Translations under genes and position numbers: made by a program
Assembly: GCA_016165875.1 (NCBI GenBank)
Contig: JABBOT010000080.1
Span: 49,124,032 to 49,188,031, forward strand
Reading direction: 5' to 3'
DNA from: Acanthopleura granulata
Taxonomy: Eukaryota; Mollusca; Polyplacophora; Chitonida; Chitonidae
Length of the DNA stretch: 64,000 bases
The notes under the pieces: model-generated
Told to the model about the DNA's origin: nothing
What the model saw: the letters and a program-made list of their open reading frames with translations, nothing else
The model's database searches: none
Part shown: positions 23,203-64,000 of the stretch, one piece after another
Layout: every line of letters starts with the position of its first letter
Position numbering within the stretch: the first letter of the stretch is position 1

Positions 23203-25635
23203 ATAGCGGAAGTGATGAATTTTATGTCTATTAACATAAGTTTATGTGTATTAACATTGTATTATATGTATTTAGGTAATTTTATGTCTATTAACATGAT
23301 TTTGTGTCTATCAACAATTTTATATGTCTCTAAAGGTAAGAATACCACAGTGATAAGGATAAACTGTCACTGGAAGCCTGCGCTAACTGTTGTGTAACTA
23401 CAGCTTTGCTCTTTAAGCCCTAGTTATATTATGACGACACCTGGTGGAGTACATGTATATGAGCGTAACTGTCAGTTGCCTTCTGTTAATCAGTGTCCAT
23501 TCTGTGTATTCATCATAAAGTGGGAAGAAAATACGAAGAGATAACTAGTACCATCAAACGTAACACTTAACCTATATCTGTGGTAATACTTCCATTCTCC
23601 TTTTCTACAAGTGACAAGTATCACACTTATTTATTTGCTTTGTGTTTCACCGTGTGTTTATCTCTTGTCTTCTGGAATATTTCGCGCTCCGGAATATGGA
23701 AGAACTAGAGCCATTTTACTGCGCGGGGTTCCAGAAAGTCACTCGGGGGATGGTGTGTGTGTGGGGGTGGGGGTGGGAGGTTATCAAGAATTTCTACCAG
23801 AGCTAAAAATACAACTTAGAAAAAGTTGTAAGATATAAGATAAGATATAAAGATATAAGAGTAAGGATGCGTATGCTATTCCGCCTGTTTGGTATTCTAA
23901 AAATTTGAGAGAATGTCCTAAAGTGTAAAGGGCGTACATGTAGTATAGCGACAACGGCTGAAATGAAACATTATTACGTCTACACGAGAAGGAATCGATA
24001 TAAATCACATCAGTGGTGAGTTTGTCTGCACCTGAGTAGATAGGATCACTGTGTGCTAACTTAGGGTTAAATCAAAAATATAATGTATTCTTTTTAAATA
24101 ACATTTATGTCTTTGGGCAAATGTATACGTTTATTTCTTTATTTGATTGACGCCTATTCTCTTTGCGTGAGAATTGTTCATGTATGTAGAAAGCCCTGCA
24201 CTCTACGACGGTAAATTCTGCCAGGCCTGTCGTATTATGCTGAATCTATTGGACTAAATATATTGATGTGGCACTGAATGTAGAAGACATTGATACATTT
24301 ACGTAGTGAATAGGAATCTGCACATCTGACTATACAGCAAACAATAGAGATCGTCCTTCCAAGGAATAGGCGCCATGTGAGATAGTGGTATTGGCTCTTC
24401 AGCAAAATGTTCTTTATACCTCACATGATTTTGTGGTGACAACAGGAGGGTTTAAATCCTGGCTCACATAAAAGTGCTAGTTATGGGTTACTAGTTAAAG
24501 CGACTGTCTCACGGTTTAACTTTATGCCACGTTTCTATATATAAAGAAAAACAAAAGGAGTCTTTTACGAGAGGACGGACTTGTCGGTTCGCATTTTACA
24601 AAACGTGCCGCCCAACAATAAGTCAGCTATATACACTAATATGTCAAATTTTCCGTTTTCATTTTTTTCATATGAGAAAATATAACTACGATTACTTTTA
24701 TATGTTAATGTGTTTGGAATGATCTTAAAGTGGTTTATTACACAAGATCTATACTTATGTTGGTGTTTTTCATGCAAAAATGACATGATGCAAATAACAG
24801 TTCCAGTCAGAGATCACTTACTGCCAGTCACAACACGTGGAATGTCCCACTCAAGGAATCAATTGTCATATCTTAAACAAATACACAACATCTCTGCATG
24901 TTTGCTTTTGTGTTGTTGATTAATGTTTTTATTATATGATTATATCAATTTACAATATGTATAACAGTATGTGTATGTGAAAGAAAAAGCGTGTGTTATT
25001 GTGTCCATATAGCTTTGACTTCGAAACTCATCATTCTAAAACCTATAGGACTTGTTGTGAGTTCATGCTTTAAAAACATAACTTGTTAAAAAAAAAAAAA
25101 AGACAGCTCATAACAGTTCATGTTCATGTAAAAGATTATAAAATTCTCTCTTGAATACAAAAATCTGTTTGAGTTTGAATTCGTTGCTGAATTATCTTCG
25201 TTTGAAGTGTGGAGTATTTTGCTGCCGACTGGGGATCTGAAGGCGTCCATGCTTTTAAGCGCATGGTAGACTGACCAATCAGACAGCTAGAAAATATCAG
25301 CTGATATAAAAGCTGTGGGGTAAATGTTCTGAGTTGACTGTCAATGTAACATGTAATAACAACATAGGGACAGGACACGTGTGAAAGGATATGTGTGAAC
25401 AACACTGGAAAATATTTCCAGAGCATTGTGCTGTCGTGGAAGTAAGTTTGTTGATCATTTTAAGTTATAAATTTACATATAGGCCTATACTTAAGTCACA
25501 AACAGAACCCTAGCAGCTTACTACAGTCTCGGGTAGCAAGTCCTCCGCGCTTGGAAGAATTATGTCACAACCAAGACAGAATGGCTGCGTTTCATGCTAG
25601 TCGAAAGAGCGCGGCCAAACGTCACTTTCCGCTGC
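23203..25635. other. Intergenic sequence with only repeat remnants
   Basis: Diverged repeats of TTTTATGTCTATTAACAT occur at 23218-23330. A reversed SINE-tail remnant (TTTATTTGATTGACGCC) lies at about 24130-24180. A 14-A run lies near 25090. No convincing exon was seen. Confidence 0.55.
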
Positions 25636-26560
25636 CTCAGCGCCACCCACTCTATAAAGTGCTACCTCACGGTCTCAGCGTCACCCACTCTGTAGAGTGC
25701 TACCTCACGGTCTCAGCGTCACCCACTCTGTAGAGTGCTACCTCACGGCCTCAGCGCCACCCACTCTGTAGAGTGCTACCTCACGGCCTCAGCGCCACCC
25801 ACTCCTCATGGCCTCAGCGCCACCCACTCTGTAGAGTGCTACCTCACGGTCTCAGCGTCACCCACTCTGTAGAGTGCTACCTCACGGTCTCAGCGTCACC
25901 CACTCTGTAGAGTGCTACCTCACGGCCTCAGCGCCACCCACTCTGTAGAGTGCTACCTCACGGCCTCAGCGCCACCCACTCCTCATGGCCTCAGCGCCAC
26001 CCACTCTGTAGAGTGCTACCTCACGGTCTCAGCGTCACCCACTCTGTAGAGTGCTACCTCACGGTCTCAGCGTCACCCACTCTGTAGAGTGCTGGCCCAC
26101 GGCCTCAGCGCCACCTTATCTGTGCAATGCTATCTCATGCCTTCTGTGCCACCCTATCTATATAGTTCTGCCTTATGACCTCTGTGCGCCCGATCTATGA
26201 TAAGCTGACTCGCGACCTCTCATTTACCCTATCGGTATAGCAGCCTACTGCCCTGAGGCCTCTGTGCCATCCTATCTATATAGTGCTGTTTCACAACGTC
26301 TGCGTCACCCTATCTATATTGATGCATCAAAGCCCTGGGCCACCTGTCTATATAGTACTGCCACACGGCCTATGCGCCACCCCATCTGTATGGTGCAGCC
26401 TCACGACCCTGTGCCACAATATCTATACGGCGCTGTCTCACGGCCACGGCCACCCTACCTATATAGTGTTGCCTCACGCACTCGGCCACCCTACCTATGT
26501 AATGCTGCCTCAAGGCCCTGAGTCACCCTATCTGTACAGTGCTGTCTCACGGCCCTGGAC
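25636..26560. repeat. 38-bp minisatellite with higher-order duplication
   Basis: Units contain CCTCAGCGCCACCCACTCTG and TAGAGTGCTACCTCACGG. A truncated unit (CCACTCCTCATGGCCTCAGC) recurs after about 181 bp, so a five-unit block was duplicated. After about 26110 the units decay progressively to 26560. ACTCTGTAGAGT inside each unit is a short palindrome. Confidence 0.88.
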
Positions 26561-26569
26561 CTCAGATGT

Positions 26570-28145
26570 ACGGTTGAATCCTGGATTAGGCACGGGGCAC
26601 AGATTATCCTGCAGTCTCTGTGTATTTAGCTGTTCTGAAGTATGCTTAGAGACCTACTGTATGCTGACTGCGTCGTCAGTGGCTGCACTGTCTAGGTCTA
26701 TAACATATATGCTAGTCAAATTAAGTCTTGATGAAATATTAAGTATACCCATCGAAATGATACTATAAGCCCCACCATATTAACGGTGTTTACTTTCGGT
26801 TACATCCTCTCTGCAAGCCCTGGAGCGAGTGCAGATTGCGACGTGTTGCGTTTTATATCAAGCGAAATGATAAACCAATAAAATAATCAAAACGAATAGA
26901 TTATCCGACAGCGAAGTTTACTGTCGTCACTGTGACAGACATACACATGCATGTGTGCTTTGACAGCACTATATATAGACAAGCTGTCAAGCTACAAAAC
27001 ATACATGTGTATAGCCAGGCCTACCTGAGCGTATGTACGCGCTTGAACAACCCCCACATCGCCTACAACGTCACTTGTACTTGTACATGTACAGGATGTT
27101 GCCCAGAGGAAGTGAACCGGCTGCAAATAGTAATTTAACCTTTCGGTTCATCTGAACAAACCATATCCACATCTTGCCATATACATCTTGTTGCCCTGAA
27201 AAAGTGAAGCATGGTGACTCATCTAGGTTCACCCAAACAAGGGTAATGATGCTATTTCATAGTACTCAGTTCTTACTACATCTACATATAGTAAACATCG
27301 TTAAGAGGCGAACTCATGTTTTATACAAACCAGTTTCATGACATTTGCCGAATTATAAATTTCTAGGTTACATCTGATTTTTGTGACCTTAATTAAATTT
27401 GACTTTATGAAATCAATGCCTTTTCTTATCACTTGCCAAGGGATATGATTAGGTATGTGGTAATATTTGGTGCCCCTGTGCCGTCTTTGGCGACAGTGTG
27501 CTGTTTAACGCCATACACAAGACTTGTTCATCTATAGGATGGTAGCAGAGCTGTGCGGATCAAGGAAACCGGACTGCCATAAACAGGTAAACCCTCGACC
27601 TCTAGGAACTTACTGACGAATCTTCCCACTCGTATGCCGTTCACACCAGATCGTCATATTGGAAGAAGACAGGTGAAGACACCGAGCACAAAACTGTGCT
27701 GACGGACAGGTACGCGTTCACCGTTCACTGATTATTGCTAAGGAAGACCACAACAACTAATTCGAGTACACCTTTTCACCTTTACCAAGCCCTACACTGA
27801 ATATGATAAGAACTTGCTGAGTTTTATTCAACTCCTAGCAGCAATGACTTGCGTGAAAAGTGGAAAGTTGATAGCAAATTAATATGAGTTGGGAAGCCTG
27901 TAGAAAGTTACCAAATTGTCACAGAAATGTGTCATGGTTTATATATCACGGCGGTCACTGAGTTTTGAGAGTGGAGGAAAGGGACGTGCCTTTGGCAAGT
28001 CACTGACGAACATTGCCACGTGTATGAGGAAGGCTGCAGACATGCACACCATATCGGTGGAAGACTGCTAGTCTCCAACGAACATCATACCATGGCCACA
28101 GGAGCCGGTCGTTTATATTAGGCTTAACACGCCACTACTCAAGAG
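26570..28145. other. Intergenic, nothing recognised
   Basis: No gene or array is visible. GTACTTGTACATGTACAGG near 27074 is a small self-complementary patch. Confidence 0.45.
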
Positions 28146-28365
28146 CATTTCACTTATAAATAAACAACGGCCAGCTTTATGGTTTGAGGCAACCGGACAG
28201 AGCCCTAGGAATTCCCAACCTCATCCGCTGGCTGCAGGCTGACCTTCCTACATTTACGGCCGCAGAGGCAGCCAGCATGAGCTGCACTCGCGCGCACAAC
28301 GACCGCATTGATATGGGTCATTATGCCCTACTAGCGCGCTAACCAACTGAGCCACGGAGTCCTCC
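28146..28365 (-). mobile_element. SINE, minus orientation, nearly full body
   Basis: The reverse complement starts GGAGGACTCCGTGGCTCAGT and continues through TGCGGTCGTTGTG, a degenerate region and GGCCGTTG to TTATAAGTGAAATG. It is strongly diverged, so this is an old copy. Confidence 0.75.
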
Positions 28366-57282
<28,917 letters not shown>

Positions 57283-57989
57283 AACTTTTCATTTGCACAT
57301 GGATCGCCCACCATTGGAACTGAAAGGACTGCACATCAGATCGGCACGTTTATCATCATTATGCTACACACTGACAACTGAAATATGCTGATTTGAAAAG
57401 ATTATTTTTGTACTGCTGTTATGGTGGGTTTAGCCTTTCGTGGTCTGGAATACTCAAAATCTTTAACCAAAACATGCTTTTATTCAGTCCCTTGTCAGAG
57501 TGGATATTTCTGAGCTGTCAATCAAGAAGGCGCATTTGACCAATCATAATCAATATTGATCTAAGTAGGTCAACCGGATGTCCTACACATTGGTTGCAGA
57601 TGTTCTATTTTTCTGTGAAGTCATGACGTCACAATTGCTTTCACCAGGAAGAGAATCAAGAGTAACGTGGTCACGAGAAGGGGTAGTGGACATCGCATGA
57701 GGTGGATCTATCCATTTCTGTCAACTTTCACTTTCATTTCTGACATTCACATCAACCTGCGACCATATGGTGTAATTGACAGGGGATCAAGCATTTTCAT
57801 TGTGGCAGGCCAAAATTGTTTTGTGTCTGTTCCTGGGTGTCAGCTGACTCCAAAACTACATGAGTTTTCAGTGAAATGTCATACAGGAGTACTGTAATAA
57901 TAATGCCTTCGGACAGAAATCCATTATAATTTATGTGCTGTAGGTGTCTGTATAGTCGTTTGCTCACACATTGGTACCTTGTTCATTGG
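57283..57989 (+). other. Predicted GART 3' UTR
   Basis: About 700 nt between the TGA and the AATAAA at 57990. No exon or repeat is seen. Confidence 0.55.
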
Positions 57990-57995
57990 AATAAA
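57990..57995 (+). terminator. Candidate GART poly(A) signal
   Basis: AATAAA in TTGGAATAAAATACTC is the first downstream of the GART stop in the expected orientation. Confidence 0.55.
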
Positions 57996-58306
57996 ATACT
58001 CTGGTCGCCGGATATAATATCTCAGTTTATAGTCATCAGTAATGTTCACTTCCAAAAAGGAAACCCACATCTGCAAAAGTATAGCAAGCAGCAGTGGTGA
58101 TCAGTTGATTCAAATGGAGAGCTGCTAATAGTATGAAAAACAGAGTTTGTCCTATTCGTGTTGAAGATTCAAGTTAAAGTTCCACTGAAGTAATCCTGAT
58201 GGAAGTGTAGCGATGTGGAAACACTTCACATGAAGGCCAGAAAAAAGTTCTGAAAATAGAATTAGCACTCAGAAAAGATTCCATGGCTAAATAATGCAAT
58301 GCACAT

Positions 58307-58312
58307 TTTATT
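58307..58312 (-). terminator. Candidate poly(A) signal of the protease gene
   Basis: TTTATT on the plus strand reads AATAAA on the minus strand, about 190 nt past the protease stop. It faces the GART signal 312 bp away, giving tail-to-tail genes. Confidence 0.5.
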
Positions 58313-58501
58313 TCTAGCCCATGTTGGCAGGTGTCTAACTCAGAGCCTAGGTATCTGTAGACAAAAGGACCATATCCAAATGTTTTCGGCCAGTTTCTCT
58401 TCGTTTGTTTCACATTGTCTACAGTGTAAAAGGGTAGACTGTCCAGCGACGAACTGGTTTGCTAGAAAGACTAACGGAGTTCAATTGCACTCGTGGAACG
58501 G

Positions 58502-60246
58502 CTAGTCGATTATTTGGTGAATCCACTTGAAGTATTTGCCGACGTTTGTGTAGTAGCCGTAAGTGTGTGCCCTGTCACAGCCGATGCCCCAGGACACGAT
58601 GCCGGCCAGAGAGAACTGGTTCCCGGACTTGACCACGAACCCTCCGCCGCTGTCCCCGTTGCACGAGTCGCCCCGGTTAGCCGTGCGGTAACCAGCGCAA
58701 ATCATGTTGTTTGCCAACGAGTTGTTCTTGGCGTTTTTGTGGCAGAGGGATTTTTCTCGAATTGGCAGCTTGACTTCTAGCAAGTACAGAGGCTTAAGGC
58801 CCGTCTCTGCTGTCAGTCCGCACCCAGCCACATACCCCGACCCCTGTACCCGAATAAATCGAGTCTCCAGGAATGACAAGGGCTGGAGGCATATGGCCAT
58901 GATCTGAGACGTAAAGCGGATCTTCTCCTTCACCTTAATGAGGGCGATGTCGTTGTTGAAGGTCTCGGTCGCGTGGTCGTAGCCCGGATGGACGACGATA
59001 TCGTCCACGGACAGTTCCACGCCTCCAGACCCGCGACAATGGTTCGTGCCCACGTAGATCTTAGTCGTGTCTTTCCCAAATAAAGGTTTGTTTGTGTACT
59101 GGGACAGAGACATGATACAATGGGCAGCAGTTATTATCCACTTCTCGTCAATGATGGAACCCCCACAAAACGAGGTAGGCTGGAAGGAACCAAATTTCAC
59201 ATCTGTATCACTGGAACCAATTAATGCATTAATAATAGATCTCTACTTGAAGGACTGGGCCATCACTACTGTCATTAAATTAAGGTTCCCATGGTGTTTT
59301 CCCTTCGTACCTTGCCGTACCCTCCCCGATGCATATCACTACACGGACAGGTACAGGTAGAGTTATGAAATCTGACACAGCCAGCGCAAAACCTTGAACG
59401 ATTGAAACAAACAGAAAACAGGAATGTGGTACCTAAATGGGTTGGAACCAATATTTTTAAACGGATCGTATGTTAAATTCCCATTGCCTTAGTCTTTAAG
59501 CTATCCATATTTCATCCTGGAGAAAACCACTTCCCTTCTCCCGTTACCTGACTAACATCTTGGTATACACCCACAGTTGATCGAGCGAATCCTGGACCCA
59601 AGCATTCTTTACTTAATTTGTCAATGCGTGATCGGCTGCTAGGGTTAGCACTATAAAGTGACCATCCCGCTCTTACTATGAACGAGTAAAACGTTACTCG
59701 TTAGCACATTTTCACACGGGAAAGATTTCGGAGTCAAGAGACTGTCTGGCAATCATCCCCTATACTGTACTAAAGACTGAACCCAACACTATTAACGTCG
59801 AATTTGTTATTCAGCATGGGCTACCTGTCCAAATACAACGCGTACCCTGTGTGGGGAATAATTGCCAGAAGTAGGGTAAGGTTACAGAAAAGGTGAATAT
59901 GGACAAGCACGTAGGCAATGAAAAATGGAGCGATTTCCTGTATACTAGAAACGGAAATTTTCCTTTGAAAGTGTCGTCATCTTGTTACACTCCAGAACTG
60001 ATTGCATATTTACGAATTAAGCTTTTCCTGCCAAGTTTTTCCCATGTAGCGTACGCCTAAACCTATGGAGAATTTGTGCCGGAGAGAAAGGAGAGTTTAC
60101 GCGTGACGCCAGCATTATACTCACTGTGACTGTATCGTAGAGGAGGGCAAACCAAGGATATGAGCCCTCTAGCGCCCGTCGCCCGCTCGTGATTCTGGGG
60201 CCCACTTGCACCCCTCCTGGCAAGGCAAACTTCGGCCGACCACAAG
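58502..60246 (-). CDS. S1 protease domain with activation peptide (exons A and B)
   Basis: Exon A encodes TCGRPKFALPGGVQVGPR followed by ITSGRRALEGSYPWFALL, i.e. a cysteine-tethered propeptide and an R|ITSG activation site instead of R|IVGG. Exon B holds the triad: His in IITAAHC (about 258 of the visible protein), Asp in NNDIAL (about 315) and Ser in NGDSGGG (about 415). The specificity-pocket Asp in GDSCNGD (about 409) and the Gly in SWGIGC predict trypsin-like cleavage after Arg/Lys. Odd points: the usual GWG at position 141 reads AGCG, the 136-201 cysteine pair is absent, and an extra Cys stands in GTNHCRG. Confidence 0.93.
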
Positions 60247-63200
60247 CTTCAAGGCAGGCAAAAGTACAAGAATCATGACTGAACTCATGTCAACTTTGAC
60301 ACGATAAATTTCAGCACAAACGTAATTTGTACAGGCGTTAGTACAGTTATTGACAGTGTTTGCATGGCCAACCGGTTGTTGAAAGGATAGGAATATAAAG
60401 TCTCGGCATATATATTTGTAACTTTGTCTGCAGTAAAATTAATGCATGGCTTAACTTTTTATAAACATTGAACGTCTAGCCTCTGAGAAAGAGAAAAGTG
60501 AGTTGCTGTCTTACTGTTGATAACTGCCGATCCAATGACATCTAGCCAAGCCGACTTTCGCATAACACAGTTAGCTCCCCTTACAACGCACGTGTACTTG
60601 CCACTGTCGGTGGGCTCCAGGAAAGACACTTGGAGGTAGTTGTTCACTAGAGTCTGAAAGACAAAGGCACCAGGGAGAACTGCACAAAAGTTCAGCAAGG
60701 ATATAGTTACATGAAGGTCCATATAACCCTTTAGATTTGGATCGTACAACGAATGTTTCCGGATTTTTGACAACAAAAACAAATAAATTACTGTTAAAAT
60801 GAAAATGATCATTTTGTTTGTGGAGTTTTTATTTCAGCCCTCTTAGCGGAATTTGGTCACACTATCCCCCGGAACTAATTGTATGAAATATCTTGTGGCA
60901 CATGACCCAGATGTACATGCGCACAATGGACATGGTATCTCACTTGTGCTTACCTCAATCATCACAACCGTTACAATACGCGGTAACTGGTAATATTTCG
61001 TCTGTCCTGTTCGATGGCATCATATGACAGACTTTCTGCAGTTAACTCCAGAAAACGGCATGACCATAAATGGTGATTAAGCATTGACCATGTCCGGAAT
61101 CAAACCTGTCAACTAGAGAATCAGTTATTTAGCTAGGATCCTTCTCACCTGAAAACGTTTACTGTCTTGGATAGGAACGTCATCCTTTTCCCAGTGATAT
61201 GCCTTTCCACCAATAGCTTTACAAGCCAACAAATGACTGTTTTTTCCAGCTTTCTCGGAGGAACTTTGTGGTGTAGCAACGAATTCTGCAACACCCAAAT
61301 GCAAGACTTCTTGACGAAATCACCGTTTTCTTAAGAAAGACACGATGTGTTTGCAAACCTATAAATCTACGAGAAAGTGTCTACCAGATAGTTAGCTGCA
61401 TTTCAAAAACGATCAGTGGTTCACAAGACAAACAATCCAGAGGTGTCTATGACAATACATCGCTTACATTTTATACAGTGCTGCGACCGATTACAACAAG
61501 CCAGTTCTGACAAAATTTTCAACCTCGTCAAGATACTTAGTTTTTGGTGCTGAAAGTTAGAATTTTGACCCATTGGTCTGAAGATAACGATTTCATAAAG
61601 TGGTCATAATTTTAATTTGCATCCAAGGCACCAGAATAACCTATGAACTTTTATTACTTATTTGTTTAACTTCTGTCTTGCAACGGTTTGTGGGTGAGTC
61701 TATTCTCCCCCTCTTTCTGCACGGATGAGTATCTCCTCCGACTCCTCCTGGGTGAGTCTATCTTACCCCTCCTCCTGGGTGAATCTCTCCTCCGCCTCTT
61801 TCTGTATGGACTCACTCAGGAGGAGGGGGAGGATAGACTCATCCATGCAGAAAGAGACGGACGAAAGACTTACGCAGGAGGAGGGGGTATAAAGTCATCA
61901 TGCACAAATAAGAGGAGGAGAAACTCACCCAGGAGAAGAGGGATGATAGACCCACCCAAGCGGAGGGGGGATAGACGAACCGAGGAGGTGGGGGGAGTAG
62001 ACTCGACCAGGAGGAGGGAGAGGTTAGACAGACCCAGGAGGAGGGGGAGGACGGACTCATCCAGGCAGAAAAAGGCGGAGGGGTGACTCACCCAGGAAGC
62101 ACGGCGCATCCGTTGTTACCCAGGCGTCATGACGGATATTCTCGATGCCGTCATCCGCCACACAGGTGTATTTGCCAGCGTTGTCCTCCGTCAAATGTGG
62201 AATGACGAGCACTCCGCCGTCGTGAACGTCGATATTCAACTTCCGCGTGGTAATTTCAGACGCAACCAGAGGGGTGTCTTCGTTAAAGAACCTGCATCGA
62301 AGATGGTCAAAATATCTGAGTCAAGTCTGTAAGATATTTCTGAAAATGATGTCACATCTGAGGCCAGTCAGCGAACCTTCATACTTGTAATTCGCTTCCT
62401 CATTTAGGGCATCATGCCATGGATGAGCACAGACCACATTATCGCTCTTATTGCCCCGGAGAGCTCGTTTTGACAACAGGGGTCAAGGTCACAGCGGAGT
62501 GCCCAGAGTAAACCTCTTGACTTAAAACCACAGCCGAACCAGTGACTCTTGGATTTGAATCAGCAACAAATCCCAAAGGTGTGAACCAGTAGTATGTAAA
62601 TAATCATGATCTGTTGGAAATATACCGGTCTGCATGGTGATCACACGAAACTGTTGCTGGTAAGAACTGGGGACACTAGTCTACATGAGAACATATATCA
62701 TGCCCGAATCCCTCCAAAAATGGAAGTTATATCCTTTTAATGAAAATTAAGAAGACACAGCTTCCATTTGGAAGCTGAGTTCATAATGGTATGTTTAGCC
62801 CACGAGGAGTCTTGGAGGAAATCGATTTCCGTCATTGTTTTTGTACACATATGTTTTCAAGCCTTATCTCAAATAAATCCGTGGCCTCAGTGAGGCACAG
62901 CACAATGACCGAAGCCTCCCACCAACGCGGTCGCTGTGAGTTCAAGTCCAGCTCAGGCTGGCTTCCTCTCCGGCCGTACGTGGAAAGGTCTGCCAGCAAC
63001 CTGCGGATGGTTGTGGGTTTATTGCCCGGTTTCCTCCCATAATAATGCTGGCCGCCGTCTTATAAGTGAAATATTCTTGTGTACTGCGTAAAACACCAAT
63101 CAAATCAAATCAAATATATAAACTAAATAGCACCGACATTCTCAACAGCTAAATGCATAAACGCATATCAAATTCAACGTAAGGATAATATTTTGCTCGG

Positions 63201-63610
63201 CACTACCGTAGGCAAAGTAAAAACGCGCACATGGGTCCTGTCTGGAAATGGTGAAGAACCATTTGACCAATTTGTGCGGATCACCATCAAAAGGCAAAAG
63301 ACTGGTGCTTTTGTTTAGCAATGCTGTACCTGCGACCTTATCGTCAGCTAGCCCATTAGGCCTATGCTGAGATCGACAATAACGCGTTTCTCACGAAAAT
63401 CGCATGCCATCCCAAATCCTAAAAGCATATGTGCGATAATCTACTGGTAGATTATAAGATACTGAGCACCAAAGAGTTACTTTAGTCCACTCACCAGCGT
63501 ATGTCAGCTTCTTCTCTGTTGACTTGACACTGCAGTGTCACGGTTGTGTCAGTAGGCAAGCCTGTGCGGTTTTGAGGAGCATGCAAAAATCGGAGTCGCT
63601 CTTCCTCTCC
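58502..63610 (-). CDS. Ig-Ig-trypsin mosaic serine protease, last six coding exons, 5' end outside window
   Basis: In transcript order the minus-strand exons are F 63610-63495, E 62291-62092, D 61285-61149, C 60653-60515, A 60246-60125 and B 59179-58502. All junctions are GT/AG on the minus strand, and phases 0-2-1-0-1-0 join into 463 residues plus a stop. Two Ig-like domains (F+E, D+C) precede a zymogen-type S1 protease (A+B). Exon F opens in phase 0 after TTTGCAG, so at least one upstream exon, presumably with the signal peptide, is missing. It is probably a secreted or surface protease. Convergent with GART. Confidence 0.93.
60515..63610 (-). CDS. Two Ig-like domains of the protease (exons F, E, D, C)
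   Basis: Domain 1 uses exons F and E: VTLQCQVNREEADIRW supplies the first Cys and core Trp, and TEDNAGKYTCVADDG the second Cys with the DxGxYxC motif. Domain 2 uses exons D and C: HLLACKAIGGKAYHWEKDD and EPTDSGKYTCVVRG. Each domain is split by an intron about mid-domain, phase 2 in the first (within the core Trp codon) and phase 0 in the second. The pattern fits I-set-like Ig domains. Array sequence sits just downstream of the exon E donor and just upstream of the exon F acceptor. Confidence 0.88.
61690..62091. repeat. Array derived from the exon E donor, with polarity switch
   Basis: On the minus strand, units of the form CTCCTCCTGGGTGAGTCTAT + CCTCCCC follow the real junction TTCCTGG|GTGAGTCA at 62092. 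From about 61812 leftwards the same units run in the plus orientation (CCTCCTGGGTGAGTCTATCT), so the array is a large inverted repeat. About 14 units in total, 22-32 bp each. Confidence 0.85.
62880..63115 (+). mobile_element. SINE, nearly full length
   Basis: GTGGCCTCAGTGAGGCACAG opens a head with a deletion, followed by CCAACGCGGTCGCTGTGAGT, CCGGTTTCCTCCCAT, GTGAAATATTCTTGTGTACT and a CAAATCAAAT tail. It is inserted antisense in the intron between protease exons F and E. Confidence 0.88.
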
Positions 63611-63960
63611 CTGCAAACGTAGGAATACAAGTAATGCCAGACCAAAATCCCAAACCACTATTCAGGGCGCCGACGTAGAAATACAAGTAATATCAAGCCA
63701 AACTCCCAAATCACAATTCAGGGCTCAAACGTGCGAGTACAAGTGATGTTAGGCGAAACTCCCAATTCACCATTCAGGGCACAAACGTGAGAATAAAAGT
63801 CATGCTAGGCCAAACTCCCAAATCACTGTTCAGGGCACCGACGTAGAAATACAAGTAATACCAGGCCAAACTCTCAAATCACGATTCAGGGCGCCAACAT
63901 ACGAATACAATACCAGTTGAAATTCCCAAATCAATATTCAGGGCGCCAACGTAGTAATTT
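63611..63960. repeat. About 57-bp minisatellite abutting the exon F acceptor, 6 copies
   Basis: Units contain AAACGTAGGAATACAAGTAA, CCAAACTCCCAAATCAC and ATTCAGGGCGCC. The first unit starts within 5 nt of the exon F acceptor (minus-strand CGTTTGCAG|GGAGAG), so the acceptor's polypyrimidine region is array sequence. Confidence 0.88.
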
Positions 63961-64000
63961 TTTTATTAGTGTATGTAATAACAATTATAATAGAGTTATG

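Overview
The window is nuclear DNA of an intron-rich animal. The genes have many short coding exons with GT/AG junctions, long AT-rich introns, several tRNA-derived SINEs with an AAAT-type tail, small foldback elements, and an extreme load of intronic minisatellites. The combination of a DUR3-type solute symporter, a trifunctional GART gene and an Ig-containing trypsin-like protease, together with this SINE type, suggests a marine lophotrochozoan (mollusc or brachiopod). That placement is inference from the repeats and gene content; no species marker is visible.

Three genes can be assembled exon by exon. (1) 4914-22809, plus strand: twelve coding exons of a DUR3-like sodium/solute symporter-family transporter, lacking only its N-terminal exon(s). 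(2) 29843-57282, plus strand: a complete 20-exon GART gene of 1002 codons whose GARS, AIRS and GAR-transformylase domains perform steps 2, 5 and 3 of de novo purine synthesis. (3) 63610-58502, minus strand: the last six coding exons of a secreted-type S1 serine protease carrying two Ig-like domains ahead of the protease. Its 5' end lies outside the window. Genes 2 and 3 converge, and their candidate poly(A) signals lie only about 0.3 kb apart. The genes are not functionally linked, and no operon logic applies.

The remaining sequence is mostly introns, plus intergenic stretches at 1-4913, 22810-29842 and 57283-58501. About twenty tandem arrays (unit 27-117 bp) occupy the introns and generate the long low-complexity ORFs on both strands, which are not genes. 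Eight or so SINE copies are present, three with clear target-site duplications. Foldback MITE-like elements are also present, one of them inserted inside an array.

The most unusual signal is a recurring association between tandem duplication and splice junctions. In all three genes and on both strands, arrays or partial duplications start at an exon edge and copy the junction itself: DUR3-like exons 2, 3, 4, 7 and 8; GART exons 8, 11, 12, 15 and 16; protease exon E. Two arrays multiply a consensus 5' splice site 16-fold and 27-fold immediately downstream of the real one. A second notable point is a TAA stop formed by the donor site after the GARS domain of GART, followed by an AATAAA about 200 nt into the intron. 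This layout would allow a GARS-only mRNA.
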